DNA from: Candidatus Bathyarchaeota archaeon A05DMB-2
Lineage (GTDB): Archaea > Thermoproteota > Bathyarchaeia > Bathyarchaeales > Bathycorpusculaceae
Direction of reading: 5' to 3'
DNA length: 64,000 nucleotides
Assembly (NCBI GenBank): GCA_018475625.1
Contig: JAAKEZ010000004.1
Location: 1 to 64,000, forward strand
In this document: one piece after another, positions 42,797 through 51,899 of the stretch
Numbering within the stretch: the stretch's first letter is position 1
How the letters are laid out: the number at the start of each line of letters is the position of its first letter
The notes under the pieces: generated by a model
Database searches by the model: none
What the model was told of the DNA's origin: nothing
What the model saw: only the letters and a program-made list of their open reading frames with translations
Program-made: the position numbers and the translations under genes

Positions 42797-43570
42797 CTAA
42801 GAGATGTACGTGGTTTTCTTGTCTTCTTCTTTGCGAGTTTGCTCGGCTTGTAAAGCTCTTCTCTCTTCAATCTTCTGCAGTCGCGTCATCATCGTTTCCG
42901 CCTTTGCTATTTCCTCGTTTAGCCCAGTCAAGTCAACGTCAAAACTGAAAGTTGCCTTCAGCACTTCGAGCACGCTTCTTGCAGCCATAGGATCAGGAAG
43001 GTATCCCCGAGTTTCTCCCAAGAGGCAAAGCGCCTCAATCTGCTTGAAACGCGCCAAGCCCAGAATCAGCCCAGCAGTTCCGACAATAGGGCTTCCGGAG
43101 CTACTGACAGTGGCACCTGCCTGCAATGTTCTATTCAAAAGTGGCCGATTTGTGGCGGCGACGTAAACTTTGGGTTTTTCCTTTGCCTCCATACGATAGC
43201 CGCCGATGGTGACGATTGTTTTCACGTGGTGTTTTTGGGCGAAATCCAGCATGCGGTCGGCGATTTCGTACTGTCCCTCAACTGTTTGGGATTGGCTGTC
43301 ACCTGTGAACAGGATGAGGTCGTTTGCTCCATCTTTGTTTTTCCAGAAATAGAATGTTCCGCGGAGCAAGCGAACATCGCCTTTCTTGTTAACCAGCACG
43401 AAGTACGGAAAATGCGGTGAATACAAGTAAGCGAACCTCTTCGCGCCCAACCGTTTAATCAGGTAGCGAATGGCAATTTTCCCGACGAGCCCCAAGCCTG
43501 GAAAGCCCTCAACAAGAATGGGGTTGTTTAACTCAACCTGCGTGAACTCTTTGATGTAAGTGCTCTTCAC
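42797..43570 (-). CDS. PAC2-family proteasome assembly chaperone-like protein
   Basis: 257 residues. Family signature ILVEGFPGLGLVGKIAIRYLI at the N-terminus, IVTIGGYR and PIVGTAGLILGLA in the middle, and a helical charged tail. Archaeal PAC2 homologues are ATP-grasp- or proteasome-linked; exact role unsettled. GTG start at 43570 overlaps the nop10 stop (GTGA); an apparent longer frame upstream only reads across nop10. Last gene of the translation operon. Confidence 0.9.
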   Translation of the reverse strand: MKSTYIKEFTQVELNNPILVEGFPGLGLVGKIAIRYLIKRLGAKRFAYLYSPHFPYFVLVNKKGDVRLLRGTFYFWKNKDGANDLILFTGDSQSQTVEGQYEIADRMLDFAQKHHVKTIVTIGGYRMEAKEKPKVYVAATNRPLLNRTLQAGATVSSSGSPIVGTAGLILGLARFKQIEALCLLGETRGYLPDPMAARSVLEVLKATFSFDVDLTGLNEEIAKAETMMTRLQKIEERRALQAEQTRKEEDKKTTYIS

Positions 43571-43737
43571 TTTTCCAGCTGCTCCTTCTTCAAAGCCATT
43601 CTGTACTTGAGGTACTTGTCGTCGGGCGAAAACTTGGGTGGATGGGGCGTGCGAACCGTTCCGTCGCAACGAGGACATCGGTCTGTTCTCAGAGTGTAGC
43701 TGCCGCATTTCTGGCATTTCCGCAGTAGCTGCACCAT
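43567..43737 (-). CDS. nop10: Nop10, H/ACA RNP protein
   Basis: 56-residue protein: RKCQKCGSYTLR then CPRCDGTVRTPHPPKFSPDD and KYRMALKKEQLEK, the archaeal Nop10 zinc ribbon plus helix. Works with Cbf5, Gar1 and L7Ae in pseudouridylation. Its ATG follows the aif2a stop directly (TAAATG) and its stop overlaps the PAC2 GTG. The order aif2a-nop10-PAC2 is conserved in archaea. Easily missed because of its size. Confidence 0.96.
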   Translation of the reverse strand: MVQLLRKCQKCGSYTLRTDRCPRCDGTVRTPHPPKFSPDDKYLKYRMALKKEQLEK

Positions 43738-44529
43738 TTACTTTTCCCTTCTGAAAGTGCCTTGCCCGCCAGCGTTGGTGATATTCGTGATGACAGCATC
43801 GGCGACTTTCTGAAGAACTTCTTCTGCGCGCTTGTAGTTTTCTGCTAGTGCCTCCACGCTGTACTTCGGTGCAGCTTTAACGTAGAAGCGAATCTCAGCG
43901 TCTTTTGTTTTCTCCGTCTTTTTAGCATTCTGGAAGGCTTCTTTGATGATTTTGACGCCGTTTGGCTTGCTGCAGCGGACTTCTAACGTGCCTTTGACCT
44001 TAACCATTTTTAGACGGATTCGCTCCTGCGCCACTGCAGCGATAGCTTCAGCCAGATTTTTAGGTACACCGATTTTCGTGAGAGCTTCAGGGCCTTCCCG
44101 CAACGCCTTTTCGAAGCCCTCGTACAAACCGTACTTCTCGTCCATGAGCACGCCGGCGGTGTTGTAAACTTCGTCAAGCGTCAAGCCGACTTTTTCTGCG
44201 ACCCCACGAAGCAAGGCCTCAGCTTTCCGCTCCTTCTTCCAAGAAAGGATTTTCTCTTTCCGCTCTCTTTTCGTGACACGCCTAAGCGAAAGGTCAATGT
44301 GCCCTTTCTCAACGTCTACACGAAGGACTTTGAGCACGACTTTCTGGTTTTCGCGCACGTAGTCGCGGATGTTTCTTATCCAGCTGCTGCTGATTTCGGA
44401 GATGTGTAGCAAACCGCTTTTATCGTATTCGTCGAGTTTGGCGTATGCTCCGTAATCGGTGACTGTTTCTATAGTGGCGATTACAAGGTCGCCTGATTCA
44501 GGGTATTCGGGTTTGCGTTCAGCAGCCAT
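43738..44529 (-). CDS. eif2a: Translation initiation factor aIF2 subunit alpha
   Basis: 263 residues. N-terminal S1 domain (GDLVIATIETVTDYGAYAKLDEY...GLLHISEIS), central helical domain, C-terminal alpha/beta domain (RFYVKAAPKYSVEALAENYKRAEEVL). Part of the aIF2 trimer that brings initiator tRNA to the ribosome. Full length, normal operon position. Confidence 0.97.
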   Translation of the reverse strand: MAAERKPEYPESGDLVIATIETVTDYGAYAKLDEYDKSGLLHISEISSSWIRNIRDYVRENQKVVLKVLRVDVEKGHIDLSLRRVTKRERKEKILSWKKERKAEALLRGVAEKVGLTLDEVYNTAGVLMDEKYGLYEGFEKALREGPEALTKIGVPKNLAEAIAAVAQERIRLKMVKVKGTLEVRCSKPNGVKIIKEAFQNAKKTEKTKDAEIRFYVKAAPKYSVEALAENYKRAEEVLQKVADAVITNITNAGGQGTFRREK

Positions 44530-44545
44530 GGCCTAAATTTTTCTC

Positions 44546-44743
44546 CTATTCGAGAGTAGCGAGTTTCTCGGCTTTCAGTTTAGCTTTTCCGCCTGTGGGC
44601 TCGGCGAGCGTGGCGCCACAGACGTTGCAGGTTACTTTGTTGGTGGCATGGCTGTATAGGAGTTGTTCGTTTCCGCATTTTAGGCATCTTACGCGGATGA
44701 AGGTACTTGTGGGTTTGGGTATGAGTTTGTTCCATTCGCTCAT
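44546..44743 (-). CDS. rps27e: Ribosomal protein S27e
   Basis: 65 residues with one zinc ribbon ([24 protein letters not shown]). Starts ATG at 44743 after a strong AGGAGG; a longer open frame upstream overlaps rpl44e and is not used. Between rpl44e and aif2a as usual in archaea. Confidence 0.96.
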   Translation of the reverse strand: MSEWNKLIPKPTSTFIRVRCLKCGNEQLLYSHATNKVTCNVCGATLAEPTGGKAKLKAEKLATLE

Positions 44744-44757
44744 TTCTTTTCTTCCTC

Positions 44758-45033
44758 CTATGTGATTGTGAGTTTTCTGAGACGTATGCCATCTTTGTGC
44801 CGCATGTAGCCGCACACTTTGCACTTAAGCCTCAAGGTTTGCTTTTTTGTGGTTTTGGCGAATTCTCGTTGAAGCGGATATTTCTGTCCACCGTAACCTG
44901 CTTTTTCCCTAGAGTGGTGGCGTTCACCTTTCGCTAGCGCGCGTCGTTTTCCCGCCTTGTACAGGCTAATGGTGTGAGCTTGATGTTTTTTACATTTTGG
45001 ACAGTACGTGGTGACTTCTTTTGGAACATTCAT
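44758..45033 (-). CDS. rpl44e: Ribosomal protein L44e
   Basis: 91 residues. [35 protein letters not shown] and [10 protein letters not shown] are diagnostic. ATG at 45033 after GGAAAG. First gene of the operon rpl44e-rps27e-aif2a-nop10-PAC2. Confidence 0.97.
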   Translation of the reverse strand: MNVPKEVTTYCPKCKKHQAHTISLYKAGKRRALAKGERHHSREKAGYGGQKYPLQREFAKTTKKQTLRLKCKVCGYMRHKDGIRLRKLTIT

Positions 45034-45071
45034 GTCTATCGCTTTCCAGCTTTGCAATACAGAAAACACGC

Positions 45072-45087
45072 ATACTCTTATACTTTT
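45072..45087 (-). promoter_or_regulatory. Promoter of the L44e translation operon
   Basis: On the minus strand AAAAGTATAAGAGTATG lies about 40-50 bases before the rpl44e start, with a purine-rich BRE-like stretch upstream. Fits an archaeal TATA box. Confidence 0.6.
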
Positions 45088-45152
45088 TCCGTTCAGCAAC
45101 GGTCTACGGCATCTTGATACACGAGAAAAAACTACATCTCTCAATTATATAG

Positions 45153-45287
45153 TTTTCATCATGTTTTGGCGTGTTTCGGCGCCAATAGCGACCTCCCCTC
45201 TCTATTGTTTTTTTGGTAGTTCAGTAGACAGCCCCATCCACTCTACTGATTTCTGCATAGAACCCATTATTAGGCGCTAAAAATGCT
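45153..45287 (+). repeat. Dispersed repeat, copy C (expanded)
   Basis: Shares the first 40 bases with the other copies (TTTTCATCATG through GGCGCCAATAGCGA) and the last part (TTTCTGCA ... TTAGGCGC ... AAATGCT). About 43 extra bases are inserted in the middle. Lies upstream of the rpl44e promoter in the 363-base gap before the endonuclease IV-like gene; nothing else seen in this gap. Confidence 0.75.
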
Positions 45288-45396
45288 GTTTTCGCTATCG
45301 TGCAGTATTATCACTTCTTTGCATAAAGGCTGAAAAGTTTTGAATTTAGACAAAGTACTGTTAAAGGCAATCTGTTCGTTGACAACTTGATTATCG

Positions 45397-46272
45397 CTAA
45401 ATTGGCTTTTGTTTTTCCATGACTTTTCTGAGAATGTCGCGCATTTTCACGGCGTCCACGTCCAGAATGGGTGTTTCACATATCATCACTGGGCGCATTT
45501 TGAAGTCGGCGATGACTTCCGCCAGCATCTCGAAGTTTGGACCGTATCTGGCTTCGTCCAAGGTGTGGTGACGTCTTTCACCTTTGTCCGTGTATTCAAT
45601 TTTGCTGAAGTGGCAGTGCATGTTTCTGGCGGCTTCTGCTCCAAGTCTTCTCTCAACCTCTTCAACGACCGCGCGGAAGTCCTCGACTTTTCTAAATTTT
45701 CCCAGGTATCTGGCGTGCATGTGCGACCAGTCGAGGACTAGTTGGGTCTGTTCGACTTCTTCGCAGATAGTCAGAACCTCTTCCAAGGTGCCCACTTGGT
45801 AAATTCTACCCATGGTTTCAGGACCTAGCTTCACGTTTCGGATTCCCAAGCTGTCTAGGGTCTCAACTATCTCTTTCAAAGCGTTAACGCAGTTTTTGAA
45901 TGCATAGTTTTTCTCCACGCGCCCATAAAATCCCATGTGAAAAACTACAACATATGCACCCATCCACTGTGCCGCCGTTGCGCATGCGACCACGCGTCGT
46001 TTGCTGGCTTCCACAATTTCTTTTTTGCCGCTGAGGTTTACGTAATAGGAGCCGTGCATGCTTAACAAAACGTCGTTTTTTACGGCTTCGGCACCGAGGT
46101 TTTCAGCGTCTTTCTGCTTCATCTGCGGTTTCTGACCCCACCGCACGGCTTGGTACTCAAAAGCGTCTAGTCCTTCTTCATGCAGAAGTTTGGGCACGTC
46201 GGGCACCTGTGCGCCGAGGATTCTGAAGAGCGGTGGAACGCCTGCGGGTCCAAAACGTGGGCGGTCTGCCAT
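45397..46272 (-). CDS. Endonuclease IV-like TIM-barrel protein
   Basis: 291 residues. Metal-site positions of the AP endonuclease 2 family are in place: SMHGSYYVNL, VVFHMGFYG, LGPETMGR, DWSHMHAR, MHCHFSK and ICETP. Likely cleaves abasic sites in DNA repair. Some relatives are sugar isomerases, but the histidine pattern matches endonuclease IV. Single gene. Confidence 0.9.
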   Translation of the reverse strand: MADRPRFGPAGVPPLFRILGAQVPDVPKLLHEEGLDAFEYQAVRWGQKPQMKQKDAENLGAEAVKNDVLLSMHGSYYVNLSGKKEIVEASKRRVVACATAAQWMGAYVVVFHMGFYGRVEKNYAFKNCVNALKEIVETLDSLGIRNVKLGPETMGRIYQVGTLEEVLTICEEVEQTQLVLDWSHMHARYLGKFRKVEDFRAVVEEVERRLGAEAARNMHCHFSKIEYTDKGERRHHTLDEARYGPNFEMLAEVIADFKMRPVMICETPILDVDAVKMRDILRKVMEKQKPI

Positions 46273-46579
46273 GAACTTCCCTTTTCTTTAAATTCTTGGG
46301 TTAGGTGTGAGAGTGCAGTTTTCTCATTTAAAACTTTGGCTCTGTAAGTTGAATGCAGATTGCCTGTCTGAATCGTTAAGGCTTAATCGTTTCATTTTCG
46401 TCTGTTGTCTGCTTAAAAGATAGCATGTCGTCGTGAGGGGTCAAAATCAACCGATTTAGCCAAAATGTTCAGATATGACGCGGATTTGAGGTGGCTCTCG
46501 AAATGCTTAAACGCATCTACGCAAAATATTAGTTCAAAGTTTACCAACTATTAATCGTTTGAATCTGTCCAAAAGAAAA
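46273..46579. other. Intergenic stretch
   Basis: About 307 bases between two divergently transcribed genes. Contains AT-rich promoter-like segments at both ends (for example CGCAAAATATTAG near 46520). No coding frame, tRNA or repeat recognised. Confidence 0.45.
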
Positions 46580-47575
46580 ATGGGTTCAGAGAACATGCAG
46601 AAGGAGGAAAAGAAAGAGACGCTTGCGCTATACAGAGACCGTAACGTGCAGAATTTGCTGAACAAGTTTCTGAATGGCGAAATCAAGACGCTTGAACCCG
46701 TATTTAACATTCAAACAGGTTATCACTACCACATTGTTGAAAAAATCGTGGGTGACGTTTCACAGGTTGAGCCATTCCTCAACAAACTTTACAACGCAGG
46801 AATCATGGAGAGGAAACTCTACGACGAGGTCATCTTCTGCCCAAAATGCGGCTCCGCTAGCGTTTCATTCCACTATTGTTGCCCCTTCTGCAAATCCTTT
46901 AACATTCAAAAAAACTCGTTAATCGAACACGGAAAATGCGGCTATATGGACATAGAGCCCAACTTCTCCAAGGAAGACAAACTGGTTTGCCCAAAATGCC
47001 ATGAAGAACTCAAAAAAATCGGCGTGGATTACACAAAGGCCGGAATCTGGTGCACTTGCAGGGATTGTGGCAAAAGCTTCGACATACCCGTTCCCGAACA
47101 CTTCTGCCGAAACTGTAACGCCACCTCAAATTTTGAGGAAGCTATTATAAAACCGGTTTACTCCTACACTCTAAGCGAGAACGTTAAGCCAGAATCCTTC
47201 TTAGACTGGCTATTAATTGGCGCCATAAAGGATTTTCTTATCAAAGAGGGCTTAACTGTGGAAAGTCCTGCATTTCTCAAGGGCAAGTCTGGAGCCAACC
47301 ACTCCTTCGACATAGTAGCCTGCAAAGGCGACAAAACCAAAGCGATAGTGCTTGACCTAGCTATGTCAACGGAAAACATAGTGTCCGAACAGCCTGTTAT
47401 AGCCCTATTCGCAAAAATATTCGACGTTTCACCAGAAAGAGCATTCCTCATCGCCGTTCCAAAACTCAACGAGAACGGCAAGAAAATGGCGGAACTCTAC
47501 CACATTCAAGCTATTGAGGCTGAAAATCAAGACGCCACTATAGCTTTGCTGAAACAAAAACTTGCAGCCGCTTAG
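46580..47575 (+). CDS. Zinc-ribbon-rich protein (TackOD1-like) with nuclease-fold-like tail
   Basis: About 331 residues. Residues 20-85 look like a winged helix. The next 95 hold repeated cysteine pairs (CPKC, CCPFC, CPKC, CTCRDC, CRNC), several zinc ribbons like the thaumarchaeal output domain TackOD1. The last 120 residues resemble a restriction-endonuclease-like fold (SFDIVACKGDKTKAIVLDLAM), though the catalytic lysine pattern is not clear, so it may be inactive. It faces the pilus operon with its stop overlapping that of the last pilin by four bases, suggesting a regulator of pili. ATG at 46580 chosen; TTG at 46559 possible. Confidence 0.72.
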   Translation: MGSENMQKEEKKETLALYRDRNVQNLLNKFLNGEIKTLEPVFNIQTGYHYHIVEKIVGDVSQVEPFLNKLYNAGIMERKLYDEVIFCPKCGSASVSFHYCCPFCKSFNIQKNSLIEHGKCGYMDIEPNFSKEDKLVCPKCHEELKKIGVDYTKAGIWCTCRDCGKSFDIPVPEHFCRNCNATSNFEEAIIKPVYSYTLSENVKPESFLDWLLIGAIKDFLIKEGLTVESPAFLKGKSGANHSFDIVACKGDKTKAIVLDLAMSTENIVSEQPVIALFAKIFDVSPERAFLIAVPKLNENGKKMAELYHIQAIEAENQDATIALLKQKLAAA

Positions 47576-47991
47576 TCCTTCGAGAAAACCGCTACGTTGC
47601 CCCTCTCAGTAACCAGTTTTACCAAAAATGCATCTTGCGGAAACGCTATATCCTCGCGAATGTACGTGGCTGATTCCCCAGAATTCAAGAACAGATCTGC
47701 GCTGTACCGTTGATGCAGTGTTGAGTTTGAAATCCACACGGCAACGATGTGCATACTAATCGAGCCTGTATTTTTTATCTCCATGGAAATACCAGACGGC
47801 TCCGCCCTCGTCACACTCGCGATATTAAAGTTTTCCTGCATTCGATCCATGTCGAACTGGTTCATCTGGTAACTCCACAAAACCACGTTGCCCACTATAA
47901 TCACTAATAGGACGAGGCTTAGCATCACCACTATGACGGTGCTTATGCCGCGCTTCTCGCGTCTAAGGAGCCTTGTAATAGCCTGCAACAT
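47572..47991 (-). CDS. Archaeal type IV pilin-like protein
   Basis: 139 residues. Prepilin-type N-terminus LLRREKRGISTVIVVMLSL: short basic leader, cleavage near RG/IS, then a hydrophobic helix. Followed by a beta-rich domain (ISMEIKNTGSISMHIVAVWI). The start overlaps the other pilin gene by 29 bases. Last gene of the pilus operon. Confidence 0.82.
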   Translation of the reverse strand: MLQAITRLLRREKRGISTVIVVMLSLVLLVIIVGNVVLWSYQMNQFDMDRMQENFNIASVTRAEPSGISMEIKNTGSISMHIVAVWISNSTLHQRYSADLFLNSGESATYIREDIAFPQDAFLVKLVTERGNVAVFSKD

Positions 47992-48385
47992 GGGTCCCCC
48001 TGCTCGTAACAATGTCTATATAGTAGACACTCCCGGAATTCCAACTGCAGTCGATGCGAAGCCAGTCGTGCCCGTTCAGTCCCAAACGGAACGGTAAATC
48101 GAAAGGCTGGCGCACGTGATTCACGTAAACCGCAGAAACTTCAATGGGCATTTTCCCCACGTTATGCACATAAACGTCCACCGTTCCCGTCGCGTTGTTA
48201 AACCAGACATCCTCAGTCATCACGCGCTCGCCCATGCTTTCTCGGAGGTTGGTGGTTATGACAAACGTGGCTGAAGTGGCAATCGACATAACCGCCACCG
48301 CTACAACCGTTAGCAATAGGTGGCTGAGAACAGGCGTGATAGCCCGCTTATCCTGAACGAACCGCCGAACAAACTTCATTTTCAT
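47963..48385 (-). CDS. Archaeal type IV pilin-like protein
   Basis: 140 residues. Leader ending QDKRAITPVLSHLLLTVV, with cleavage near KR/AI, then a hydrophobic helix and a small beta domain (TGTVDVYVHNVGKMPIEVSAVYV), like its neighbour; the two are probably diverged duplicates. Six bases after the TadC-like gene. Confidence 0.85.
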   Translation of the reverse strand: MKMKFVRRFVQDKRAITPVLSHLLLTVVAVAVMSIATSATFVITTNLRESMGERVMTEDVWFNNATGTVDVYVHNVGKMPIEVSAVYVNHVRQPFDLPFRLGLNGHDWLRIDCSWNSGSVYYIDIVTSRGTHVAGYYKAP

Positions 48386-48390
48386 ACACC

Positions 48391-49206
48391 TTACAGAAAG
48401 AATCTCAATGCCACGTAACCCAACAGCATCATGACTATGCTGTGCTTCAGTCCAGCGCTTATCGAGCCTTCGCCCATCTTTCCAGCTACCAACCCGCCGA
48501 AGAAGCCCTGAATCAGCGTCAAATGAAGGAAGATGCGCTTTAAATCCATGAGCGACGTCGTCGGCATCGTAAATAAAGCCACGCCCTCCACGTTCGTGAA
48601 GAACGTCTTGAAAAGTATTACAATCGTGAATAAGAAAACGAACAACGCCACGTAGATTATGGCGATATAAGGTCGCGTCTGTGTTTTGCGCTCTTTTTCA
48701 AGCATTAGCGTGCTCTGAATGAACTTGCCCATTGGATCAAACACCTTCTCCACCTTGCCTCCTGAACGACTAGCTTCGATGATCATGGGCACAGTTCTTA
48801 GCGATAGCACGGTGCCGACGCGCTGCGCAAAAGACAACAGCGCTTCCTCAAAACTGGCGCCCCAAGAAATCTGAGCCGTCATCTTCCGCAACTCAGCGGT
48901 CAAGGGACCATAGTCTCTTTTTGCGGCTTCCTCCAAAGCGGTGGAAAGAATAATTCCCGTCTCCTGCGCCTGCACAATACTCCTGAAAAGATCCGGCAAA
49001 TGCTCATCGACCGATTTCCTCCATCTATAGTCGATGTAATTTAAAAGCGCGATTGGTGAGACCACGGCGAGGAACGCAAAAAACATGAAGTCATCCAAAC
49101 CTGCAGTGAATCCGATGGTGAAATAGCCAAACACGATTATGGTGATAGCTACCAGTACTGAAACGGCGACTGCGGTTCGTTTGATTCTTTTTTCTATCTT
49201 CGGCAT
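48391..49206 (-). CDS. Type II/IV secretion F-family membrane protein (TadC-like)
   Basis: 271 residues with four membrane segments and the T2SSF core (LPDLFRSIVQAQETGIILSTALEEAAKRDYGPL...WGASFEEALLSFAQRVG). Platform protein of a pilus machine. Together with the next gene it does the job of a single FlaJ/PilC. Confidence 0.9.
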   Translation of the reverse strand: MPKIEKRIKRTAVAVSVLVAITIIVFGYFTIGFTAGLDDFMFFAFLAVVSPIALLNYIDYRWRKSVDEHLPDLFRSIVQAQETGIILSTALEEAAKRDYGPLTAELRKMTAQISWGASFEEALLSFAQRVGTVLSLRTVPMIIEASRSGGKVEKVFDPMGKFIQSTLMLEKERKTQTRPYIAIIYVALFVFLFTIVILFKTFFTNVEGVALFTMPTTSLMDLKRIFLHLTLIQGFFGGLVAGKMGEGSISAGLKHSIVMMLLGYVALRFFL

Positions 49207-49209
49207 TTC

Positions 49210-50211
49210 TCACCACTTCGGCGAAGCTGAATCCAAGATTATGAGGAATCCTGCCGCGCATACTGGAATCCCTATGTACGTTAAGAGGCTTAGCAACAGG
49301 TCAGGGCTGAGTACGCCTAAGCTGCCGCCGCCCAGCACCGCCATAACCGACACCATTATCACGAGAAGCAGTGGGCCTGTCAACAGTAGCGCCACGTAAA
49401 CTTCGGACAGCACTGCCAAGCTGTCGGAGTACTTTTTCAGGCTTAGCCTCTTCATTTTCATGGCGGTTTTGAACCTGTTGCGCAGAAAAACTTCCAAGTT
49501 CCCGCCCGTGTGAATTACCGAGATTATTCCCTCTATGGTGTCGCGAAGCCTTTCGGAAGGCGTTCGCCTTGAAGCTTTCTCTAAGGCTGAGATGATGTCT
49601 AAACCGAAGAGGTTGATGTTCTTGACTACTTCTCGGGCTTCTTTCGAAGCCGCCAAAGGCACGTCCAAAGTCGACAGGGACTGGAAAATTTTTTCTGGAT
49701 GAACCCCTGCACTTGCGAGAATCGCCATGTAACCCGTGGTGAAGGACAATTCGTCGTCTAGTTCCCGCCTGTGCTTGTCTGCTTGATAAACCGGATAAAG
49801 GTAAAACCCGACAACTGTAAACACCCAGGTAAACAACGCGGCGCCCAAGCTAAACAGCAACGCTGAGCCAACAGACATCTTGAAAATCAGGCAAAGCAGC
49901 AGGGGCGACGCAGCGGCAACCGCCAAAGCCGCAGAGAACGAGGCAAGAAGCGTTAGGCTCACGTAAGCTTTGAAGTTAAATTTTAAACCCGCCTTCTGCA
50001 GGTTCGCGTCTAAATCCGTGAAAAGAGGCAAAAACCGCGCGCTTCGGTCTCCCAGCAGTTGATAAGCCATCGCTAACGGCTTTTCCAAGACAGCTTTAGA
50101 CTCAACCACAAGCGTTTCCACGGATGCATTTTGCTCGGCGTCCTTTGAGGAAAACCTTTTTTGCAAGCGCTGCATTGCGGCGTTGAGCTTCTCGCGGAGT
50201 TGATTTTTCAT
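49210..50211 (-). CDS. Type II/IV secretion F-family membrane protein (TadB-like)
   Basis: 333 residues. An N-terminal soluble region, two membrane helices, the T2SSF core (ELSFTTGYMAILASAGVHPEKIFQSLS; TPSERLRDTIEGIISVIHTGGNLEVFLRN), and C-terminal helices. Start overlaps the ATPase stop by four bases. Partner of the TadC-like protein. Confidence 0.9.
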   Translation of the reverse strand: MKNQLREKLNAAMQRLQKRFSSKDAEQNASVETLVVESKAVLEKPLAMAYQLLGDRSARFLPLFTDLDANLQKAGLKFNFKAYVSLTLLASFSAALAVAAASPLLLCLIFKMSVGSALLFSLGAALFTWVFTVVGFYLYPVYQADKHRRELDDELSFTTGYMAILASAGVHPEKIFQSLSTLDVPLAASKEAREVVKNINLFGLDIISALEKASRRTPSERLRDTIEGIISVIHTGGNLEVFLRNRFKTAMKMKRLSLKKYSDSLAVLSEVYVALLLTGPLLLVIMVSVMAVLGGGSLGVLSPDLLLSLLTYIGIPVCAAGFLIILDSASPKW

Positions 50212-51530
50212 TTCAACCCTACTCTTGCTTTTTGGAAGACCCGGTTCGGATTAACGTAATATTCCCTTATTACGTTGGCTACGTCACTGTGGCGTCGGAT
50301 GCCCTTTTGCACCATCCACTCTAAAACCGTTTTCCTGCAATTCAGCTCGTGCTGCATTTCCTCTCCACTTAGCCCCATCTTCCGAATGTACTTCTCTAAG
50401 AGGGCGCTGTTTCCTGAAGTGAACTTGTCGTTTTTCGGGTTCCACCTAAACGATTCCTCGGTTAAAATTTCGTTTGTTTTTGCGTCGAATCCTTTGACCT
50501 CGGTTGCGGTTCTAACACGCCTCGCGGGTTTCCCGTTGATTTCGGTTCGCTCCATAACTAGGATGACGTTGATCATGGCGATGAGCGGCTTTGGAATGTT
50601 CATGGGTTCGGATTCAAGCCTGTTTATCACTGCTTCCGCGGATTCAGCGTGAATGGTGCACATGCCCAAGTGTCCTGTTGCCATGGCTTGGAACAGCGTG
50701 TAAGCTTCTTCGCCTCGGACTTCGCCCACGATGATGTAGTCGGGCCGCTGCCTCACCGCGGCTTTCAATAGATCGAAGAGGGTTATGGTTCCGCTTTGTT
50801 TTTCGTCGCCCTTGAAGCCTGACCTCACGACCGAGGGTATCCAGTTTTCATGCGGCAGATTGATTTCCTGCGTGTCTTCGACGCTGACGACCTTCATTTC
50901 AGGCTTTATGAACATGGACAGGCAGTTCAGGGTGGTGGTTTTTCCGCTGGCTACGCCTCCCGCCACCAGTACTGATGACCGATTCTCGATGAGGTACCAG
51001 AGGTACGCGGCTATTTCCGAGGAAATCGTGTTAAACCCTATCAGGTCTGAGATTGTAAGGGGGTCGGATTTGAAGCGTCTGATGGTGAAGGTTGAGCCTC
51101 TGCGGGTGACTTCGCGTCCATAGGTTAGTTGGATGCGGCTTCCGTCTGGAAGTGACGCATCAAGGATAGGTGCAGCGATGGAGATGTTTTTGCCAGCGAC
51201 GTATGCAAGGCGGATTACGAATGAGTCGAGTTCCGAGGCGTCTTTGAACGTGATGTTCGTGGGCAGTGACTCGTAGAGTCGATGCCAAACGTAGACGGGT
51301 ATGTTTACGCCGTCTGTTGATATGTCTTCGATTAACGGGTCTTTCATTAGGGGATCGATTTTGCCGTAGCCTACGAAGTCTCGTGTGATGTAGTAGGTGA
51401 GTTTGTCCACTGCTTCCGCGGGGATTTTTATGCGGTATTTTTTCACGAGTTCATGGATTTTTTGTTTGAGGTAAGTTTCTGCTTTTTCTTTGTTTTCTAT
51501 TTGTTTGAGGTTTACGTCAAGCTCTTCCAT
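50208..51530 (-). CDS. Pilus assembly ATPase (TadA/FlaI family)
   Basis: Type II/IV secretion ATPase. Walker A GGVASGKTT, Asp box SVEDTQEI, Walker B IIVGEVRG, His box ATGHLGMCTIHA, and the N-terminal FVGYGKIDPLMKDPLIEDIS. 440 residues from the ATG at 51530. Homologous N-terminal sequence continues in frame upstream to about 51800 without any start codon, so this is probably a truncated reading of a frameshifted gene (see next entry). First gene of the pilus operon; energises assembly of the two pilins. Confidence 0.9.
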   Translation of the reverse strand: MEELDVNLKQIENKEKAETYLKQKIHELVKKYRIKIPAEAVDKLTYYITRDFVGYGKIDPLMKDPLIEDISTDGVNIPVYVWHRLYESLPTNITFKDASELDSFVIRLAYVAGKNISIAAPILDASLPDGSRIQLTYGREVTRRGSTFTIRRFKSDPLTISDLIGFNTISSEIAAYLWYLIENRSSVLVAGGVASGKTTTLNCLSMFIKPEMKVVSVEDTQEINLPHENWIPSVVRSGFKGDEKQSGTITLFDLLKAAVRQRPDYIIVGEVRGEEAYTLFQAMATGHLGMCTIHAESAEAVINRLESEPMNIPKPLIAMINVILVMERTEINGKPARRVRTATEVKGFDAKTNEILTEESFRWNPKNDKFTSGNSALLEKYIRKMGLSGEEMQHELNCRKTVLEWMVQKGIRRHSDVANVIREYYVNPNRVFQKARVGLK

Positions 51531-51837
51531 CAGGAGGCTTTTGATTTCGTTGAGGCGTTTTTTTTCGTCTGGTTGGAGGGTGGGTTCTATGATTTCGTAG
51601 CGTGTCTGCTGGGTTTCTTTTTCTTTAACTATCGCAGCGTAAACGTATGGTTCTTGGAGAGCGTAGACTTCTTGGAAAATGGTCGGTTTTTTGACTTCGC
51701 TGCTTATTACTGCTACCGTTTGTGGCTGTTCTATGGTGCCTTCTGCTTTTGCGTCTGGTTTTTTCCTCGTCGGCGGTGTTCCTCCGTTGGTTTAGGGTGT
51801 CTGATGGTGTCTTCCAATGAGGTATAGTGCGTCGCAA
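51531..51837 (-). pseudogene. Frameshifted N-terminal part of the pilus ATPase
   Basis: In the ATPase frame the codons upstream of 51530 read GTIEQPQTVAVISS, then FQEVYALQEPYVYAAIV, then RYEIIEPTLQPDEKKRLNEI and KSLLMEEL, the usual N-terminus of archaeal TadA-type ATPases. There is no ATG, GTG or TTG before an in-frame TAA. An ATG at 51837 opens a frame (MRRTIPHWKTPSDTLNQRR...) that joins the ATPase frame by a one-base shift at a run of six A on the minus strand (51759-51764). Removing one A restores one frame of about 540 residues. Either an assembly indel, a true mutation, or programmed slippage. Confidence 0.7.
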
Positions 51838-51899
51838 GTCTTAATAAGTTATATGTACCGCAAATCCTTACTAAAATTCACACGACAACGCAGGCTGCT

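Noticed and set aside
43571-43717. N-terminal extension of the PAC2-like protein
   Set aside because: These codons are the nop10 gene in another frame; the GTG at 43570 gives the family N-terminus.
45153-45287. CRISPR-like repeat
   Set aside because: Three copies are scattered over 20 kb on both strands with no spacers or cas genes.
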